Assembly (NCBI GenBank): GCA_017849435.1
Contig: JAFIGY010000022.1
Span: 211,821 to 275,820 of the forward strand
Origin: Chitinophaga niabensis
Lineage (GTDB): Bacteria > Bacteroidota > Bacteroidia > Chitinophagales > Chitinophagaceae
Direction of reading: 5' to 3'
DNA length: 64,000 bases
Part shown: in pieces, positions 61,953-64,000 of the stretch
How the letters are laid out: each line of letters starts with the position of its first letter
Position numbering within the stretch: position 1 is the first letter of the stretch
The notes under the pieces: model-generated
The model's input: only the letters and a program-made list of their open reading frames with translations
Databases searched by the model: none
Told to the model about the DNA's origin: nothing
Program-made: the position numbers and the translations under genes

Positions 61953-62958
61953 AGTCTACCTGCTGCTGATCATTCTGCTGCTCACAGCCATGCTCTTCTC
62001 CGCCTGTTTCGGCGCAGTCAATATTCGCATGGATGAGATCTCCAGTGCATTCGGCAAATTCTTTTCTGCACGAAACGATCTCAGTTTGCACGAACGCATT
62101 TTCCTTGACATCCGTTTGCCGAGGGTATTATTCTGTGTACTGGCCGGAGCTGCATTGGCCATTGGTGGCGTGCTGTTGCAGGCACTTTTCCGGAATCCCC
62201 TCGTAGAACCGGGCCTGATCGGCACCTCAAGCGGTGCTGCTTTTGGGGCGGCGCTGTATTTCGTACTTGGCGCCACGTTACATTTTCATGCCGGTGAATG
62301 GACTTTACCCATCGCCGCTTCCGCGGGCGCTATGATCGCCACTTTCCTGGTGCTGGGATTATCCGCAGGAAAGAAAGGAAGCAAGACCGGCATCGTCACC
62401 CTCCTGCTGATGGGCATCGCGGTGAATGCTTTGTTTCTTAGCGGTACAGGATTTCTTTCCTACATCGCCCGCGATCCGCAGGCACGCTCCATTACTTTCT
62501 GGAATCTTGGCACGCTTTCCGGCGCCAACTGGCATGCCGTGACCATCGCTGCCGTTGTACTGGCCACCTGTTGCTGGCGGGCACTTGCCAATGCGCGAAA
62601 ACTGAACCTGTTGATGCTGGGGGAAGATGAAGCCATGCTGGCCGGGGTTTCCGTACCACGGTTGAAAATGGAGATACTCCTCACCAATGTGATCATGATC
62701 GCAGTCGTAACGGCTTTCACAGGCGTGATCGGGTTTGTGGGATTGGTAGTGCCGCATTTTCTACGGATATGGAAAGGGGCGGATAACCGTTACCTGATCA
62801 TCGGCGGTGCATTGGCCGGGGCCGTGCTGCTCAGCTTTGCGGACATCATTGCACGGTTACTGCTGCGGCCTGCAGAACTGCCGATCGGGATCGTTACCGC
62901 TTTCGCCGGTGTGCCGGTTTTCATCTTCTTACTGCGAAAGAAAAATTATTATTTCTGA
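61930..62958 (+). CDS. hmuU: Heme/iron ABC transporter permease (FecCD family)
   Basis: A 342-residue inner-membrane permease with about nine or ten spans. Seen: IRLPRVLFCVLAGAALAIGG, QALFRNPLVEPGLIGTSSGA, GKKGSKTGIVTLLLMGIAVN, FWNLGTLSGANWHAV and GFVGLVVPHFLRIWKGADNR, all FecCD hallmarks. It forms the channel for the substrate delivered by HmuT and works with the HmuV ATPase, encoded 2 bp downstream. Confidence 0.92.
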   Translation: MRDRQHSKVYLLLIILLLTAMLFSACFGAVNIRMDEISSAFGKFFSARNDLSLHERIFLDIRLPRVLFCVLAGAALAIGGVLLQALFRNPLVEPGLIGTSSGAAFGAALYFVLGATLHFHAGEWTLPIAASAGAMIATFLVLGLSAGKKGSKTGIVTLLLMGIAVNALFLSGTGFLSYIARDPQARSITFWNLGTLSGANWHAVTIAAVVLATCCWRALANARKLNLLMLGEDEAMLAGVSVPRLKMEILLTNVIMIAVVTAFTGVIGFVGLVVPHFLRIWKGADNRYLIIGGALAGAVLLSFADIIARLLLRPAELPIGIVTAFAGVPVFIFLLRKKNYYF

Positions 62959-62960
62959 CA

Positions 62961-63731
62961 ATGCTGACCTGTCATCATATCACCGTCGTGCGGAACAACC
63001 GGACTTTATTGAAAGATGTCAACTTTCAACTGGATGCCGGGAAACTTCACCTGATCATAGGGCCTAACGGGGCGGGGAAATCCACGCTGTTGCGCGTGAT
63101 CAGCGGACAAATGGCATCCTCTTCCGGTACTGTATCTTATGGAGGTAAATCTATTTCTGCTTTCAATCCACGGGAACTCGCCAAAGTGCGGGCGCTGCTC
63201 TCCCAGCACCAGGAACTTTCTTTTCCGCTGAAAGTCCGGGAGGTGGTCATGATGGGGAGGTATCCACATATACAAGGCAGGCCTTCGGAAAAAGATATGC
63301 GCTATGGACAGGAAGCGATGCAGCTCTTCGATCTCGTTCCTTTATCTGACCGCGATTATACCAGCCTGTCCGGCGGTGAAAAACAACGGGTACATTTTGC
63401 CCGTATCCTTTCGCAGATATGGGAACCTGTTCCGGGTTCCTGCCGCTATTTGTTACTCGATGAACCGCTCACGTTCCTGGACGTGCATTACCAGTTCCGG
63501 TTCATGCGATTGTTGAAAGAATTGTTACAACAGCAGGATCTCGTGATCACCGGCGTAGTACATGATCTCCATATCGCTACCCGGTTCGCCGATCACCTGC
63601 TGTTATTGCACGGAGGTGAACTCGTTAGCCGGGGCAGCCGGGAAACTGTGCTGAGTGCAGATAATATTCAACGTTTTTATCAACTCGAAGAAGAAGATGC
63701 AAGCACGATCATCGGCAAAGCATTCAGATAA
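62961..63731 (+). CDS. hmuV: Heme ABC transporter ATP-binding protein
   Basis: A 256-residue ATPase. Walker A is GPNGAGKST (34-42), the signature is LSGGEKQR (136-143), Walker B is YLLLDEP (163-169), and the switch His lies in GVVHDLHIA. HmuV-type wording is seen in LAKVRALLSQHQELSFPL and VVMMGRYPH. It powers import through HmuU. Its 3' end overlaps the convergent YdeI-like remnant by 8 bp. No HmuS or HmuY follows in the window. Confidence 0.93.
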   Translation: MLTCHHITVVRNNRTLLKDVNFQLDAGKLHLIIGPNGAGKSTLLRVISGQMASSSGTVSYGGKSISAFNPRELAKVRALLSQHQELSFPLKVREVVMMGRYPHIQGRPSEKDMRYGQEAMQLFDLVPLSDRDYTSLSGGEKQRVHFARILSQIWEPVPGSCRYLLLDEPLTFLDVHYQFRFMRLLKELLQQQDLVITGVVHDLHIATRFADHLLLLHGGELVSRGSRETVLSADNIQRFYQLEEEDASTIIGKAFR

Positions 63732-63888
63732 ATTGTTTGGGTTTTATCCCTTTTTCACCACAGGTCACAATCTCCCGTATCCTTTGTTCCCGCGTTTCCG
63801 GGCGCTTCGCCAATACGAGCCATTGCAGAAGGCGCTTCTTGTCAGAACGGCCAAGACCTGAAAAGTGATCCCTGGCTTTAGGATTCTT
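63724..63888 (-). CDS. YdeI/OmpD-associated family protein, 3' part only
   Basis: The minus-strand frame from about 63888 to the stop at 63724 reads KNPKARDHFSGLGRSDKKRL and then LQWLVLAKRPETREQRIREI, ending EKGIKPKQFI. This is the usual C-terminus of YdeI/OmpD-associated proteins. The frame upstream turns abruptly into sequence from another gene (a CydB start) near 63886-63893, so only about 55 codons are native. The missing 5' part is not in the window. The break looks like an assembly join rather than a natural pseudogene. Confidence 0.65.
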   Translation of the reverse strand, partial: KNPKARDHFSGLGRSDKKRLLQWLVLAKRPETREQRIREIVTCGEKGIKPKQFI

Positions 63889-64000
63889 TCGGCCTCGTTG
63901 TCGCGGCCCAGCAGCTTGAGCAGGCCGGCCACGCCGAAGTCGAAGCCGTCCATGATCGCGAACGCGACCAGCAGCGTGCCCAGCAGCGCCCACCAGACCA
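63889..64000 (-). CDS. cydB: Cytochrome bd oxidase subunit II (CydB), foreign N-terminal fragment
   Basis: The last ~112 bases read on the minus strand as VWWALLGTLLVAFAIMDGFD followed by FGVAGLLKLLGRDNEAER, the N-terminal helix and the DGFD-x-GVG motif of CydB. It is about 70 % G+C (77 of the last 110 bases by my count), against roughly half for the neighbouring genes. It is cut by the window end on one side and fused to a YdeI-like gene on the other. The style is proteobacterial. It most likely does not belong to this chromosome. Confidence 0.72.

Noticed and set aside
61080-63731. Assignment of the second ABC importer as BtuFCD for vitamin B12
   Set aside because: The binding protein has the HmuT motif with the heme-ligand Tyr, the ATPase is HmuV-like, and the operon has no cobalamin riboswitch.
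1-64000. CRISPR arrays, insertion sequences, prophage or integrase genes
   Set aside because: No regularly spaced repeats, transposase or integrase motifs, or phage structural genes were seen.

Overview
The window comes from a Bacteroidota chromosome, most likely family Chitinophagaceae (Chitinophaga-like). Four observations support this. The gene families are typical of the phylum: BtuG, BT_3928/DoxX, DUF1599, DUF4252, DUF5074, DUF6580, KGG, YraN, class I isoprenoid-synthase-like. Shine-Dalgarno motifs are mostly absent. Several start regions carry the Bacteroidota promoter pattern (TTTG, about 20 bp, TAnnTTTG). Base composition is near 50 % GC with dense genes on both strands. I see no rRNA, tRNA, insertion sequence, prophage or CRISPR array.

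Layout. 1-9.3 kb: housekeeping genes (TPR membrane protein, ribH, Fe-S protein, EVE protein, sirtuin, saccharopine dehydrogenase-like, gyrA, TPR protein, KGG stress protein). 9.3-16.4 kb: oxidoreductase, BNR-repeat secreted protein, YjbR, an AT-rich gap, polysaccharide deacetylase, desaturase, peptide-binding lipoprotein. 16.4-25.5 kb: M1 peptidase, DciA-like protein, an ECF sigma/anti-sigma/DUF4252 operon, an ABC permease with BT_3928 and DUF1599, then folP-cdaA. 25.5-38.7 kb: yraN, manA, DUF6580, Dph6-like, lepA, acyl-CoA-binding protein, ornithine aminotransferase, membrane proteins, a DPP4-like peptidase, Bax-inhibitor protein, MscS channel. 38.8-45 kb: GH95 glycosidase, a LytS/LytTR pair and a TlpA-like thioredoxin.

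45-50.8 kb is a complete outer-membrane cobalamin-capture operon on the minus strand: promoter, cobalamin riboswitch, DUF5074 propeller lipoprotein, BtuB-type receptor, BtuG and a further surface lipoprotein. The genes overlap or abut. 50.8-54.6 kb holds an amino-acid permease, a GH76 glycosidase and an isoprenoid-synthase-like orphan. 55-58.5 kb is a signalling module: a PAS histidine kinase and a receiver-CRP fusion diverge from a universal stress protein, with a CRP/FNR-like palindrome between them. 58.7-63.7 kb is a heme-type import operon (TonB receptor, HmuT, HmuU, HmuV).

The last ~110 bases are not from this genome. They are about 70 % GC and encode the start of cytochrome bd oxidase subunit II (CydB) in a proteobacterial style, fused directly to the tail of a YdeI/OmpD-associated gene. 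This looks like a chimeric contig end.

The best candidates for new biology are the kinase/REC-CRP/USP module with its palindrome, the orphan isoprenoid-synthase-like enzyme, the two-propeller B12 locus and the cysteine-free sirtuin.
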